Under the pieces are notes generated by a model. It saw only the letters and a list, made by a program, of their open reading frames with translations, was not told where the DNA came from and did not search any database. Of a stretch of DNA of 64,000 nt, positions 1 to 8,934 are shown piece by piece. Each line of letters begins with the position of its first letter. The first letter of the stretch is position 1. Location of the stretch: positions 930,001 to 994,000 of the forward strand of contig NZ_LKHV02000001.1 of NCBI RefSeq assembly GCF_001431315.2. Reading direction: 5' to 3'. The DNA comes from Candidatus Berkiella cookevillensis (GTDB lineage Bacteria > Pseudomonadota > Gammaproteobacteria > Berkiellales > Berkiellaceae). Made by a program: the position numbers and the translations under genes.

Positions 1-724
1 TTGCGCTTTTTTGATAGGTATCAAAGGCTTCGGCTGATTGAAAAGAAGAGAGGCTTTGAATGTCTATAATGCCGTCGTAATTAATACGGATAATGCCATA
101 TTCTTCTCTCACAGAGGAGGGCAATTGCGTCTTTAAATGCAGTTGACTTTCAATCTCTGTGTGTTGTTCGTATCCCTCAAATTTTTCAGAAACGCTGTCT
201 TCTGTATGCTGAAAAAAAGCGCTGGTATTATCATATTTTTTACCAAGGCTATAATATGTTTTTTTAGATGCTAGGTAATTTTTTTCATAACGATGTAATC
301 CGATAACGACATTGTGTGTTAAATGATAAAATCCATTAATGGCATAAAACCCACCATTAATCATTGCGCCATAGGTGGCATTTTCTTGCTTGAGATACTT
401 CATTAAATGATCTGGGGTGCCTTGATCTGTGACTAAGCCGACTTCTGCTTGTGAGGGATCAATGCTTGTGAGCATTATTTCAAAACCAGAACGCATATTA
501 TCAAAAGGTTGGAATTTCTCGCCTAAAAGTTCACTTGGTCGTTGCATTTTTATATGTGTATTGACAATGCCTGGTCCGATGGTTTTTATCCTTATTTTTT
601 TTCGAAGCAAATAACCACGAATTATTTTTTGAATTTCGATAGTTGCGCTTAAAATTTTCTTTTCAGCTAAATAATTGCGAATGGTTTTTTGAACTTTAGT
701 AATTGAACTCAAACTGTCTAACAT
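1..724 (-). CDS. Partial protein with IQ-like motifs and a phosphodiester-glycosidase (NAGPA)-like domain
   Basis: Open minus-strand frame from ATG at 724 to the window edge (about 241 residues; C-terminus missing). Residues 1-55 hold two tandem segments resembling the eukaryotic calmodulin-binding IQ motif (IQxxxRGxxxR): a weak one, VQKTIRNYLAEK, and a close match, IQKIIRGYLLRKK. Around residues 115-125 is AMINGGFYAING, resembling the INGGFF signature of the NAGPA/phosphodiester-glycosidase fold. The start overlaps the stop of the upstream PAP2-like gene by 7 nt, indicating translational coupling. IQ motifs are rare in bacteria, so a host-directed effector is plausible, but that is inference. 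The domain call rests on one motif; the frame itself is certain. Confidence 0.6.
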   Translation of the reverse strand, partial: MLDSLSSITKVQKTIRNYLAEKKILSATIEIQKIIRGYLLRKKIRIKTIGPGIVNTHIKMQRPSELLGEKFQPFDNMRSGFEIMLTSIDPSQAEVGLVTDQGTPDHLMKYLKQENATYGAMINGGFYAINGFYHLTHNVVIGLHRYEKNYLASKKTYYSLGKKYDNTSAFFQHTEDSVSEKFEGYEQHTEIESQLHLKTQLPSSVREEYGIIRINYDGIIDIQSLSSFQSAEAFDTYQKSA

Positions 725-1509
725 TTGAAATACCTACAGAAAATATGTGTGAATAAGCGCTGAGAGAGGAGTATCCAGACAGCCAATAGAAATGTTTTGA
801 TGGCTGTAAATAGCTGTGCGTTGAACTGCGTGGGAGGATGTAGGAGTGCGAAATGCAAGCCTGCCATACCTGCAACACAACTCAGTAGCATAATGACTTT
901 ATGATACAGCTTTAGCGAGGTGTGAGAAGGATTGTAATATAACCATCCTAAAGAAAGCCCTAATAATCCGCCTTGTGCTTGCCATATATGGAGCTTAGTT
1001 TGCACAGATGCAGGCATCATGCATAAAAATAGTAATCCTAATCCACTGATGAGTACGCTGGCCACAAACATGTTCTCTTTGAATACAACTGTACGATTGA
1101 GCCCATAAAAAATAAGCAAGGACAAGGAGCCAAATCCTATTGCACCGAGCACATCTATAATATTGTGGTAGCCATGATCGATCATGCCAAAAGTAGCCAA
1201 GCTCATTGCTACTAAGAAGGTAGCGAATAAAGACCATTTTTTATAGTGACAAACCAACCATCCCCAAAAGACCCATGCTGCATGCATGTGGCCACTGGGA
1301 AAAGCCCAACCTTCCAAAGGAGGCTCTAAAGGAATTTGCCAAATTGATTTGAGGTATAAATTGTAAATCATGGTGAATAGCATCAGCATGAAGGCTTTAC
1401 TGAATGCTTTTGTATTTAGGAAGAAAGTACCTAAGAGAAAAGCAATAACTAGAGTAACTGGCTGACTAAAAATCAATCCAATTTCTGCGATAATCTTTGT
1501 TGCGTGCAT
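718..1509 (-). CDS. PAP2-superfamily membrane phosphatase-like protein
   Basis: 263 residues, largely hydrophobic with several membrane helices. PSGH at residues 71-74 matches the central motif of type-2 phosphatidic acid phosphatases, and H115-x3-D119 matches the end of the third motif, where a catalytic His sits. The usual Arg before that His (SRxxxxxH) is replaced, and the first motif (KxxxxxxRP) is not clear, since K54 is followed by Leu-Glu instead of Arg-Pro. It may therefore act on an unusual lipid phosphate or be impaired. It is first in a two-gene operon with the IQ/NAGPA-like protein, overlapping it by 7 nt. Confidence 0.7.
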   Translation of the reverse strand: MHATKIIAEIGLIFSQPVTLVIAFLLGTFFLNTKAFSKAFMLMLFTMIYNLYLKSIWQIPLEPPLEGWAFPSGHMHAAWVFWGWLVCHYKKWSLFATFLVAMSLATFGMIDHGYHNIIDVLGAIGFGSLSLLIFYGLNRTVVFKENMFVASVLISGLGLLFLCMMPASVQTKLHIWQAQGGLLGLSLGWLYYNPSHTSLKLYHKVIMLLSCVAGMAGLHFALLHPPTQFNAQLFTAIKTFLLAVWILLSQRLFTHIFCRYFKC

Positions 1510-1535
1510 TTTTTAGCTAAGTGAATTAAATCAGT

Positions 1536-1564
1536 ATGATAAAGAAAATTTGAAGATACGGCAA
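1536..1564 (-). promoter_or_regulatory. Candidate sigma-70 promoter of the PAP2 operon
   Basis: On the minus strand TTGCCG (1564-1559), a 17-bp spacer and TATCAT (1541-1536), about 27 nt before the start codon at 1509. Found by eye. Confidence 0.5.
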
Positions 1565-1676
1565 TTAATACCAGTCATGTTGATGCTGTAATTTTGGGAG
1601 TGTATACAATAAAACCGAATTTTAGTATGTTAAAAATCGAACAATAATTAAAATATAGTTGGGGTAATAACCCATT

Positions 1677-2867
1677 ATGAAATTACTAGCCTCAGATCCC
1701 GCTTTCCATAAGCAACTCGTTCGTACATTGGGATACGTCACCTATGGGGGTGCCGAGATTGGTGAATGTTTGGCCGCTTGCGAAAATATACCGGCTGGCG
1801 ATTATGAAGTCTGGTATCAGCAATGGTGGGCACTTGCACAAAGAGCTTATGAGCGTGCAGAACGTGTAAAGAAATATTCGCCCATAGCCAAATACAATCA
1901 AGATTATTTAGCAGCATCTAATTATGCACGCACAGCCTTCTTCTTCTTAGAAGGAACTCAAGATGCCAGAATTAATCAGCTTATTTCTTTTGCGCAGGAT
2001 TCTTTCCGTAAAGCCTTAGAAAGTTCTCGTATCAAATTTGAATATATTAAAATTCCTTATGAGAATACCTATCTGCCAGGGATCATTTATTATGCTTTTC
2101 AGTTTGTGAATGAGCCAAGAGATTTGATCATCGATACAGGTGGTGGTGATTCTATTTTAGAAGAATTATTTTTTAATGCTTTACCAGCTATTTCTCAAGG
2201 TTTTCATTATGTGACTTTTGAAGGGCCAGGCCAAGGCAGCGTGTTAAGACAAAGAAACATGCCCTTGCGACCTGATTGGGAAAATGTGGTAAGTGCGGTT
2301 GTAGATTATTGTGAGTCGAGAGACTTTTTTAAATATGTTCATAAAGCCTTATATGGTACGAGCTTTGGGGGTTATTTAGCGCCTCGTGCTGCTACCAAAG
2401 AAAAACGTATCGATGCACTAATTTGCGATCCTGGTATTTTAGAGCCAAGCGCATTTTTGATGAGTCAATTTTCTCAGGATCTGCAAGATAATGTGCGTGC
2501 ACAGAATTTTGCGAAGACAGAAGATTATTTTGATGAACTAAAGAAATCCAACCCACAGCAATATTTCTTACTCAATAGCCGTTGCCATCGTTACGGTGCG
2601 GCTAGTATCAGTGAAATGCTCTATTTGGCATTGCAGTATCATTTTAAAGATTCTGTTAAGCAAATCACTTGTCCAACCTTGGTATTGGATAATGAGTCGG
2701 AGCATTTAAGTAAAGGGCAAGCAAAGAAAATGTTTGAAGAATTGACCTGCCTGAAGAATTATATGTACTTTACAGAAGCAGAAGGTGCAGGTGGACATTG
2801 TCAGCCATTAGCACGGAGAAATACGTCGGGTGTTATACTAAATTGGCTACACGAAGCTTTCTCGTAG
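1677..2867 (+). CDS. Alpha/beta hydrolase, FrsA/dihydropseudooxynicotine-hydrolase-like
   Basis: 396 residues. The N-terminal third is a helical cap; the C-terminal hydrolase core contains the nucleophile elbow GTSFGG with Ser229, an oxyanion-type segment (DTGGGDS, near 154-160), a likely acid in VLDNESEH, and GGHCQP with His374. This layout (helical N-terminal domain, then EGPGQG and GTSFGGY) is that of the C-C hydrolase/esterase family including FrsA and 2,6-dihydropseudooxynicotine hydrolase. The substrate cannot be read from sequence. The last codons and TAG stop lie at the edge of a degenerate palindromic element (2864-2923), so the extreme C-terminus may be element-derived. Confidence 0.8.
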   Translation: MKLLASDPAFHKQLVRTLGYVTYGGAEIGECLAACENIPAGDYEVWYQQWWALAQRAYERAERVKKYSPIAKYNQDYLAASNYARTAFFFLEGTQDARINQLISFAQDSFRKALESSRIKFEYIKIPYENTYLPGIIYYAFQFVNEPRDLIIDTGGGDSILEELFFNALPAISQGFHYVTFEGPGQGSVLRQRNMPLRPDWENVVSAVVDYCESRDFFKYVHKALYGTSFGGYLAPRAATKEKRIDALICDPGILEPSAFLMSQFSQDLQDNVRAQNFAKTEDYFDELKKSNPQQYFLLNSRCHRYGAASISEMLYLALQYHFKDSVKQITCPTLVLDNESEHLSKGQAKKMFEELTCLKNYMYFTEAEGAGGHCQPLARRNTSGVILNWLHEAFS

Positions 2868-2923
2868 TCTTCGCCTTTTATCCTTAGGTGTTGTTGTCTG
2901 CGTCTTTCGCAATCCTCATTTGA
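2864..2923 (-). repeat. Partial copy 1 of the palindromic element family
   Basis: Reads on the minus strand as the core and right end of the element seen complete at 45746-45909: shared words include GAGGATTGCGA, GACAACAACACC and GCGAAGACTA in the same order. Only one arm and half of the core remain. It begins at the stop codon of the hydrolase gene. Confidence 0.7.
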
Positions 2924-2924
2924 T

Positions 2925-3011
2925 TAGGGACGGCAATAAGCTAAGAGGATATTGTACTCACTTGTATGTAATTTCATCTATTGTAGGGGACGGCCGTTGT
3001 GCCGTCCCGTC
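2925..3011. repeat. GTAGGGG-type palindromic repeat, copy 1
   Basis: Outer inverted halves GGGACGGCA (2928-2936) and TGCCGTCCC (3000-3008). An inner perfect 7-bp hairpin GGACGGC/GCCGTCC spans 2988-3007. The GTAGGGG start and GTGCCG..CCCGTC word order match the element at 53524-53585, so the two are related extragenic palindromes. Confidence 0.6.
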
Positions 3012-3022
3012 TGAGTATAGGC

Positions 3023-3052
3023 TTGTTGCCCCTTCACTATCATTGCTACAAT
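3023..3052 (+). promoter_or_regulatory. Weak candidate promoter for gltX
   Basis: TTGTTG (3023-3028), 18-bp spacer, TACAAT (3047-3052), about 40 nt before the gltX start. The -10 is good and the -35 weak. Confidence 0.35.
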
Positions 3053-3093
3053 AAGCGCCTTAATCCATATACATAGAACAATAAAGATACAAA

Positions 3094-4485
3094 ATGGTAG
3101 TTACACGATTTGCACCCAGTCCAACAGGCTATCTCCACATCGGTAGTGCTAGAACAGCGTTATTTTGCTGGCTATGGGCCAAAAAAACCGGCGGTAAATT
3201 CATTTTAAGAATTGAAGATACAGATTTAGAGCGCTCAACCCAAGAAGCGGTGGACGTTATCTTAGAAGGTATGGCCTGGCTTAATTTAAATTGGGATGAA
3301 GGTCCTTTCTATCAAACCAAGCGTTTCGATAGATACAAAGAAGTTATTGCGAAGCTTGTGCAAGAAGGTAAAGCGTATAAATGCTATTGCAGCAAAGAAC
3401 GTTTAGATGCGTTGCGTGAGCAACAAATCAAAGATAAACAAAAGCCACGTTATGATGGTCATTGCCGACATAATCCTCAAGATAAAGATCAAGCTCATGT
3501 TGTACGCTTTAAAACACCTGAAGCAGGTGAAGTGGTTATTGATGATCTCGTTAAAGGCAAAATCGTTATCCAAAATAAAGAACTTGATGATTTAATTATT
3601 CTTCGTACCGATGGTGCGCCTACTTATAACTTCACCGTTGTTGTGGATGATTGGGACATGGGGGTAACTCATGTATTGCGCGGTGATGATCACATTAACA
3701 ACACGCCTAGACAAATACATATTTTAGAGGCCTTGGGTGCGAAGCTACCTTTATATGGTCACATGCCAATGCTGTTAGGCCCTACGGGTAAAAAATTATC
3801 CAAACGAGATGGCGCTGCAAGTGTCTTAGATTATCGGGAAGAAGGTTATTTGCCTGAGGCATTAATTAATTATTTAGTTCGATTGGGTTGGTCTCATGGT
3901 GATCAAGAAATTTTTAGTATTGAAGAGCTAAAAGAATTTTTTGATGTGAATAATATTCAACCAGCACCTGCTGCAATTAATCCAGACAAGCTATTGTGGA
4001 TCAATCAGCATTATTTGAAGACCATGCCTGCGTCTGAAATCGCATTACGCTTGCGCCCATTCCTCGAAAAAGAAGGATGTGATCTCACACAAGGCCCACA
4101 ACTGGAAGCTGTAGTAGAAGCGCAAAGAGAGCGTTCTAAGACTTTGGTTGAGATGGCGCAGAAGAGCAAATTTTGGTTTGTGTCAGAGATTGAGATGGAT
4201 CCAACTGCTGCTGCAAAAAATCTCAACGAGAGTTGCCTACCTGGATTAAAAGCCTATGTTGAGAAGCTAAATGCGATCACAGATTGGACACCTGAAAATA
4301 TTCATCAAGCATTACATGAAGTAACAGTTGAATTAGATTTAAAATTAGGTAAAATTGCGCAACCGATTCGCGTTGCGGTCTGTGGTAACACAATTAGTCC
4401 TCCGATTGATATTACACTCGGATTATTAGGAAAGTTACGCACCTTAGAAAGATTGCAGAATGTCATTTTAAAATTAAGTTGTTAA
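3094..4485 (+). CDS. gltX: Glutamate--tRNA ligase
   Basis: 463 residues, normal length for bacterial GluRS. It activates glutamate with ATP and charges tRNA-Glu in the cytosol. The class I signatures are present: HIGS at residues 15-18 and KLSKR at 234-238, with the adjacent TRFAPSPTG N-terminus. A CYC motif (YKCYCSKE, near residue 94) is followed by a possible zinc-binding Cys/His region. It is the only synthetase gene in the window and sits directly upstream of a tRNA-Glu gene, though the tRNAs have their own promoter at 4491. Confidence 0.97.
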   Translation: MVVTRFAPSPTGYLHIGSARTALFCWLWAKKTGGKFILRIEDTDLERSTQEAVDVILEGMAWLNLNWDEGPFYQTKRFDRYKEVIAKLVQEGKAYKCYCSKERLDALREQQIKDKQKPRYDGHCRHNPQDKDQAHVVRFKTPEAGEVVIDDLVKGKIVIQNKELDDLIILRTDGAPTYNFTVVVDDWDMGVTHVLRGDDHINNTPRQIHILEALGAKLPLYGHMPMLLGPTGKKLSKRDGAASVLDYREEGYLPEALINYLVRLGWSHGDQEIFSIEELKEFFDVNNIQPAPAAINPDKLLWINQHYLKTMPASEIALRLRPFLEKEGCDLTQGPQLEAVVEAQRERSKTLVEMAQKSKFWFVSEIEMDPTAAAKNLNESCLPGLKAYVEKLNAITDWTPENIHQALHEVTVELDLKLGKIAQPIRVAVCGNTISPPIDITLGLLGKLRTLERLQNVILKLSC

Positions 4486-4490
4486 TTTTA

Positions 4491-4519
4491 TTGACAGCGG
4501 GGGAGCGGAGCCTTAGAAT
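4491..4519 (+). promoter_or_regulatory. Promoter of the tRNA-Ala/tRNA-Glu pair
   Basis: Perfect -35 TTGACA (4491-4496), 17-bp spacer, -10 TAGAAT (4514-4519), 15 nt before the mature tRNA-Ala. Confidence 0.75.
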
Positions 4520-4534
4520 CATCCGCTCATTCCC

Positions 4535-4610
<76 letters not shown>

Positions 4611-4682
4611 AGCAACGGGTTTTAGTAGACAAATCAGTTAAAATGCTAGAAAATGGCAAAAGCTATTTCAAGCAACATCTAG

Positions 4683-4758
4683 GTCCCCATCGTCTAGAGG
4701 CCTAGGACACTGCCCTTTCACGGCGGCAACAGGGGTTCGAATCCCCTTGGGGACGCCA
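4683..4758 (+). tRNA. tRNA-Glu(TTC)
   Basis: Acceptor GTCCCCA/TGGGGAC, loop CTTTCAC with anticodon TTC, T-arm GGGTTCGAATCCC, G discriminator and encoded CCA. Nearly identical in layout to gammaproteobacterial tRNA-Glu. Confidence 0.97.
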
Positions 4759-4779
4759 TTTATTTTCATAATAAATGGC
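4755..4779 (+). terminator. Hairpin at the 3' end of tRNA-Glu
   Basis: Perfect 10-bp stem GCCATTTATT/AATAAATGGC with a 5-nt loop, beginning inside the tRNA 3' end. There is no T-run after it, so it may be a processing or weak termination structure. Confidence 0.35.
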
Positions 4780-4876
4780 ATCAAATCAAACTATGATTTT
4801 CGGGTCTTCCCTACTTAAGGGGGCACTTCAGTTTAGGAACATAGCACTTTAACTCTTAATCTATAATTCCCAAAGC

Positions 4877-5890
4877 CTATAAATTGGATCTTGGAGAGGG
4901 AGGGTTAAGCATGTTTTCTTTTTTTGCTTTTAGCGTATGCAGGACAGCTTCAATATCAATTGGATGATATTGTATTCTTCCCTTGGGATATTTTTCACTG
5001 ATTCGGTTCTGATCAAAGCTAAAAGTGCCCAAATATTCTGGCTCAACTAGATTTTGCAAATCTTCGTTAGTTATAAACATTAACACTATCCCATACATTT
5101 TTTTTACATCTATTCCATTAGCATATTGAATCATTCCTTTTTCCTTTTTTGTATCTACTGGCAGATAATCAAAAGTAGTGCCATCATTGCCAGCTTCCAA
5201 GGCTAAGCCAAAGTCAATAAACCTCACAGTTAAGTCTTCTGGACTGATTAATATATTAGTGGGTGTCAAATCTCTATGTATTATATTTTCAGATTGTAGT
5301 ATTAATAGCGCTTCATAAAACTGTATTAAGAGTTCGATTTGTTGGAAGTCTGTTAATTCAATATTATTGCGAAAGATGTAGCTAAACATTTCTTCTGCGG
5401 TAAGGCCAGGCAGTGTATCCATAAAAGTATAATGTTTTAATGGAAACTGACGGCTTGCTCTTTCTTGCGAGCCAGCAAAGTATCCTCTTTTTTTGAGGAA
5501 TAGCTCTTCTCTTCTTGCGTCTTCAATAGGATGGAGCTTAGATATTATATTTTTTGATTTTGAGATTTTTACTAATAAGAATTCACCCGTTTCTAAATTT
5601 TGTGCCACTTTTATTAGTCCTTGTGCGCCTGAGGCAACAGCGCTTTCTGCACCTGTATAAATTGCATAATGTTTACCATCATTATCTTTGATGACTGAAT
5701 AGCGGCTATGGATACCCCTTTTTATTTTAGCGATTTCAATGGGGGTAGAAGCAAAAGCTTGTTTGATTGTATTTAGCTCATTAGCTGTTAATAGTAGCCC
5801 TTGAAAAAGAGGCGTATTTGATTTTATTTTATCAATGTAAACTTGCACTTTAGACTGAAAATCTCCGGTAAACCCAATCATTAATATCAC
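4877..5890 (-). CDS. Eukaryotic-like protein kinase
   Basis: 337 residues. The kinase signature is clear: a candidate ATP-binding Lys in LLVKIS (K108), the catalytic loop HRDLTPTN (H205, D207, N212) and DFG at 226-228. The N-terminal 60 residues and the truncated C-lobe are unlike typical bacterial PknB kinases. No transmembrane or PASTA region is seen, so the protein is soluble. In a Legionellales-type genome such isolated, soluble Ser/Thr kinases are often secreted effectors; here that is inference. It is monocistronic, with a long AT-rich leader upstream. Confidence 0.8.
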   Translation of the reverse strand: MILMIGFTGDFQSKVQVYIDKIKSNTPLFQGLLLTANELNTIKQAFASTPIEIAKIKRGIHSRYSVIKDNDGKHYAIYTGAESAVASGAQGLIKVAQNLETGEFLLVKISKSKNIISKLHPIEDARREELFLKKRGYFAGSQERASRQFPLKHYTFMDTLPGLTAEEMFSYIFRNNIELTDFQQIELLIQFYEALLILQSENIIHRDLTPTNILISPEDLTVRFIDFGLALEAGNDGTTFDYLPVDTKKEKGMIQYANGIDVKKMYGIVLMFITNEDLQNLVEPEYLGTFSFDQNRISEKYPKGRIQYHPIDIEAVLHTLKAKKENMLNPPSPRSNL

Positions 5891-6377
5891 CTATATGATT
5901 TTATAAATTCCATATTACTTAATTTAAGCTTAACTTTTTATATGCTTGTTTGTAACTGTAAATATGTGTCACTTGATTATTTAGACACCCACAGCTTTTT
6001 AATAAAAATTATTGAATAAAAATATTTAATTATTGATTAAGGATTGTAAATTAAGTTGTGACCATAGCTATAACAATAAGGATTATTCACATCGTAAAGA
6101 ATGGATAGTCTCTAAAAAAATCTTATTTCAGCCTCTATACATCATGTCGTGAGTTCTGCAGTGAGGGGGCGAAAGGAGCTGCTAAAGGAGGATGTTCTCC
6201 TGACTGCCATGCAGGTGGCAAACGGTAAATGAGCTTTTGATTTAATTTACTACTTTGATGATACTACTATATAGTTATTTTTATTTTATCAGATGGTTGT
6301 TTGTTAGTTGAACACAATTGCAGTTTTTAAGTGTTATTGCAAAATAAAAACCATTTTTTCAACAGTACTATAAGGTT
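5891..6377. other. 487-bp gene-free region with a GC-rich island
   Basis: Mostly AT-rich leader sequence between divergent genes, but 6150-6230 is clearly more GC-rich. That part can form consecutive small hairpins: GCAG/CTGC, GGAG/CTCC and CCTG/CAGG. AGGAG-like GGA motifs lie in and near the loops. No reading frame is convincing there. It could be a small structured RNA or part of a decayed repeat. The rest shows nothing recognisable. Confidence 0.3.
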
Positions 6378-6380
6378 GTG

Positions 6381-7253
6381 ATGAAAGCATCTTATCTTGA
6401 TAAACTACAAAGCCTTACCCTTGTTCAGCGGCAAATTATTTGTGATAAAGCAACAGAATATCCTCATACAGGCGAATATAATAAAGCTGTTACTCAAGGT
6501 ACTTATCTTTGCCGGCGCTGTGGCTTAGCTTTATTTCGTGCAATTAATCAATTTCATTCTGGTTGTGGCTGGCCAAGTTTTGATGAAAATGTAGTAGATG
6601 CTGTGATACAAAAACCTGATTCAGATGGGGATCGCATTGAGATTCTTTGTAGTCGTTGTGAAGCACATTTAGGTCATGTTTTTAAGGGTGAGCACTTTAC
6701 TATTAAAAACCTTCGCCATTGTGTTAATTCTGCTTCTTTAGATTTTGTAGCAAATAGCGATGTTATCGACAGTGAAGAGGCTATTGTTGCGGGTGGGTGC
6801 TTTTGGGGAGTTGAGTATTTTTTGAAAAGACTTACAGGCGTTTTAAAGGTAGAAGTAGGATATAGCGGTGGTTTTATTGGATCCCCAAGCTACAGACAAG
6901 TTTGTCAAGGCGAAACGGGGCATTATGAGGCGGTACGAATTTTATTTGATAAGGATAAAATAGATTACAAGTCAATTATAAAACATTTTTTCGAGATTCA
7001 TGACCCAACACAAACAAATGGCCAAGGTCCTGATTTAGGGCAACAGTATCGATCTGTTGTGTTCTACTATGATGATGCACAAAAAAAAGTTGTTGAACAA
7101 TTAATCGAGCTGTTGAGACAAAAAGGGTTTAATGTTTCAACTTTGGTTAAGCCTGTTTCTCCTTTTTGGCCAGCAGAGGATTATCATCAAGCTTATTACG
7201 ACAAACATCAGAAATTACCATATTGCCATTTTCTCAAAAAAAGATTTGATTAA
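6381..7253 (+). CDS. msrBA: Bifunctional methionine sulfoxide reductase MsrB-MsrA
   Basis: About 290 residues. The N-terminal MsrB domain (about 1-125) has two zinc CxxC pairs (CRRC, CSRC), WPSF and the catalytic Cys in RHCVNSASL; it reduces Met-R-sulfoxide. The C-terminal MsrA domain (about 130-290) has GCFWG with its catalytic Cys, GYSGG and DPTQ; it reduces Met-S-sulfoxide. The order B then A is known from other fused enzymes. No signal peptide is seen, so it repairs cytosolic proteins and free methionine sulfoxide. GTG at 6378 immediately precedes the ATG at 6381; neither has a strong Shine-Dalgarno, and ATG is preferred. Confidence 0.93.
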   Translation: MKASYLDKLQSLTLVQRQIICDKATEYPHTGEYNKAVTQGTYLCRRCGLALFRAINQFHSGCGWPSFDENVVDAVIQKPDSDGDRIEILCSRCEAHLGHVFKGEHFTIKNLRHCVNSASLDFVANSDVIDSEEAIVAGGCFWGVEYFLKRLTGVLKVEVGYSGGFIGSPSYRQVCQGETGHYEAVRILFDKDKIDYKSIIKHFFEIHDPTQTNGQGPDLGQQYRSVVFYYDDAQKKVVEQLIELLRQKGFNVSTLVKPVSPFWPAEDYHQAYYDKHQKLPYCHFLKKRFD

Positions 7254-7648
7254 AGTTACTTAGACAAGCCAATTTATTGAAATAAGATTTAAAAAAATTA
7301 AGCTGATTTGATAAACGGTTGAGATTTCTAGTTAAGAGTACATACCGTTGATGAATAGGTGAGTGTCTTGTTATTTTTACTTGTAAGTATATATAGACAT
7401 CCATCGTTGCTTAAATTAGGGGGCTGTTGTTCTTTGGGCTAAAGTGATATAAATTAATTGGCTAGAATGTTCGCAGTAGCAGTAGAGATTTGAATATTAA
7501 AAAATGCATCTAATGAACAATAATCCTATTAGGATTGCTTATTAGGGTTTGTTTCTATGTTCCAAATTTTGTATTGTGTAGTTTTAACTACTAATTATTA
7601 GTGCTTTGTGAATTGCTTAAAATATCGTAGATAAGAGAAAATCAAAAG
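7254..7648. other. 395-bp gene-free stretch
   Basis: AT-rich, no coding frame of substance, no clear hairpin terminator and no recognised repeat. It presumably holds the promoter of the GNAT gene. Confidence 0.4.
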
Positions 7649-8149
7649 ATGTATATTGAAACAAACAGAATCACTATTAGAGAATTTAAAATTGATGATT
7701 TGAATGATCTATATAAGATTCTCAGCAATCCTAGAGTAATGCGATATTCTGTTCATGGCTCATATACGCTTGCACAAACAGAAACTTTACTAAAAGAGAC
7801 GATTAGCAGTTATAAAAAACAATTTTATGGTATTTACGCTGTTGAATTAAAAGAAAACCAAAAAATGATTGGCTTTTTCGGTTTGTCTCCGCAAGAAATT
7901 AATGATAAAACAGAGATTGAGCTGGGTTATCGTTTTGCTGAGGAATATTGGGGTAATGGTTTTGCAACGGAAGGAGCTATTGCTTGCATTCATTATGTTT
8001 TTGAAAATTTAAACCTTGAAAGAATTATTTCTATTATTGATCCTCAAAATATTGGCTCAGTTAGAGTTGCAGAAAAAGCGGGGCTTGTGCATGAATGCGA
8101 AGCTAACTACCATAATTTCTATGTTCATGTTTACTCAATTCATAAATAA
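7649..8149 (+). CDS. GNAT acetyltransferase, RimJ/RimL type
   Basis: 166 residues covering one whole GNAT domain. It starts with ETNRITIREFKIDD, typical of the RimJ/RimL group, has the acetyl-CoA region around YWGNGFATEG, and ends in NIGSVRVAEKAGL, the conserved pattern before the last strand. Members acetylate ribosomal protein N-termini, antibiotics or small amines; the substrate here is unknown. It stands alone with long flanking spacers. Confidence 0.85.
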   Translation: MYIETNRITIREFKIDDLNDLYKILSNPRVMRYSVHGSYTLAQTETLLKETISSYKKQFYGIYAVELKENQKMIGFFGLSPQEINDKTEIELGYRFAEEYWGNGFATEGAIACIHYVFENLNLERIISIIDPQNIGSVRVAEKAGLVHECEANYHNFYVHVYSIHK

Positions 8150-8367
8150 ACTTTTCCTTTGAGATAGTTGTTCATTCAAAAACTGATTAGCACTGTTTGT
8201 AAAATGGTACGACTCTCTTTAGAAGGTTATTTATCTTTATTTTCTGAATTTCTAAAATAAGTGAATATACGCTTATTCTTGACACCCAAGCCTAATCTGG
8301 TAGGATTGCTGGCTTTTTGGGATAGATTCTCATCAAGGATGATTGAACACATTTGATGAGGCATAAC

Positions 8368-8934
8368 ATGTATTTACGCAGTCAAGCAGTTTGGCAAAAA
8401 AAATTAGATGAAGCGATCACTTTATTAAAGAAATGGGGCACCTATGTTGCAGAAAGTACACTCAAAATAATCGCAAGTAAAGAAGTTGTGATTATGCCTT
8501 TTTCAGACTTCACCCTGCCAGATATTGATTCTGCATTGGATTGGGTATCTAGTAAAGCAAAGCGCCTTAAACTAAAAAAATTAGTAAAACATCAAAAAAA
8601 TAAAGTTATTAAAGAACTTGAAGTTGAATTTCGTGGATTATGTATTGAGAATAGAATTTATATAGACTCTAATTTAGATCCTGTAAAATTTGCTAAAACG
8701 CTTACACACGAAGTGAATCATTATTTGAACAGAGATGAGCCTTTGCCAGAAGGTGATGCAGGCGTGTATCAAAATGAGCTAAGAGCCTATATTTCTGAAA
8801 AACTTGTTTATGGCCGACCAATTACTAAGCAATATCTTAAAACATTAGCAGAAAAAGTTTCGCAAATTTACAAAGTTCCATTACCAGAAAAAATTACTTT
8901 TCCAAGAGGAAAATACACTGTATCTAGACGATAA
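8368..8934 (+). CDS. Small HExxH putative zinc metallopeptidase
   Basis: About 188 residues from ATG 8368, chosen because GAGG lies 7-8 nt upstream; in-frame TTG 8353 and ATG 8356 are alternatives. LTHEVNHYL supplies H114, E115 and H118, and E137 in YQNELRAYISEK is well placed as a third zinc ligand (gluzincin-like). The rest is rich in Lys and helix-forming residues, with no signal peptide. I do not recognise the family; it could be a minimal protease effector or a housekeeping peptidase. Confidence 0.6.
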   Translation: MYLRSQAVWQKKLDEAITLLKKWGTYVAESTLKIIASKEVVIMPFSDFTLPDIDSALDWVSSKAKRLKLKKLVKHQKNKVIKELEVEFRGLCIENRIYIDSNLDPVKFAKTLTHEVNHYLNRDEPLPEGDAGVYQNELRAYISEKLVYGRPITKQYLKTLAEKVSQIYKVPLPEKITFPRGKYTVSRR

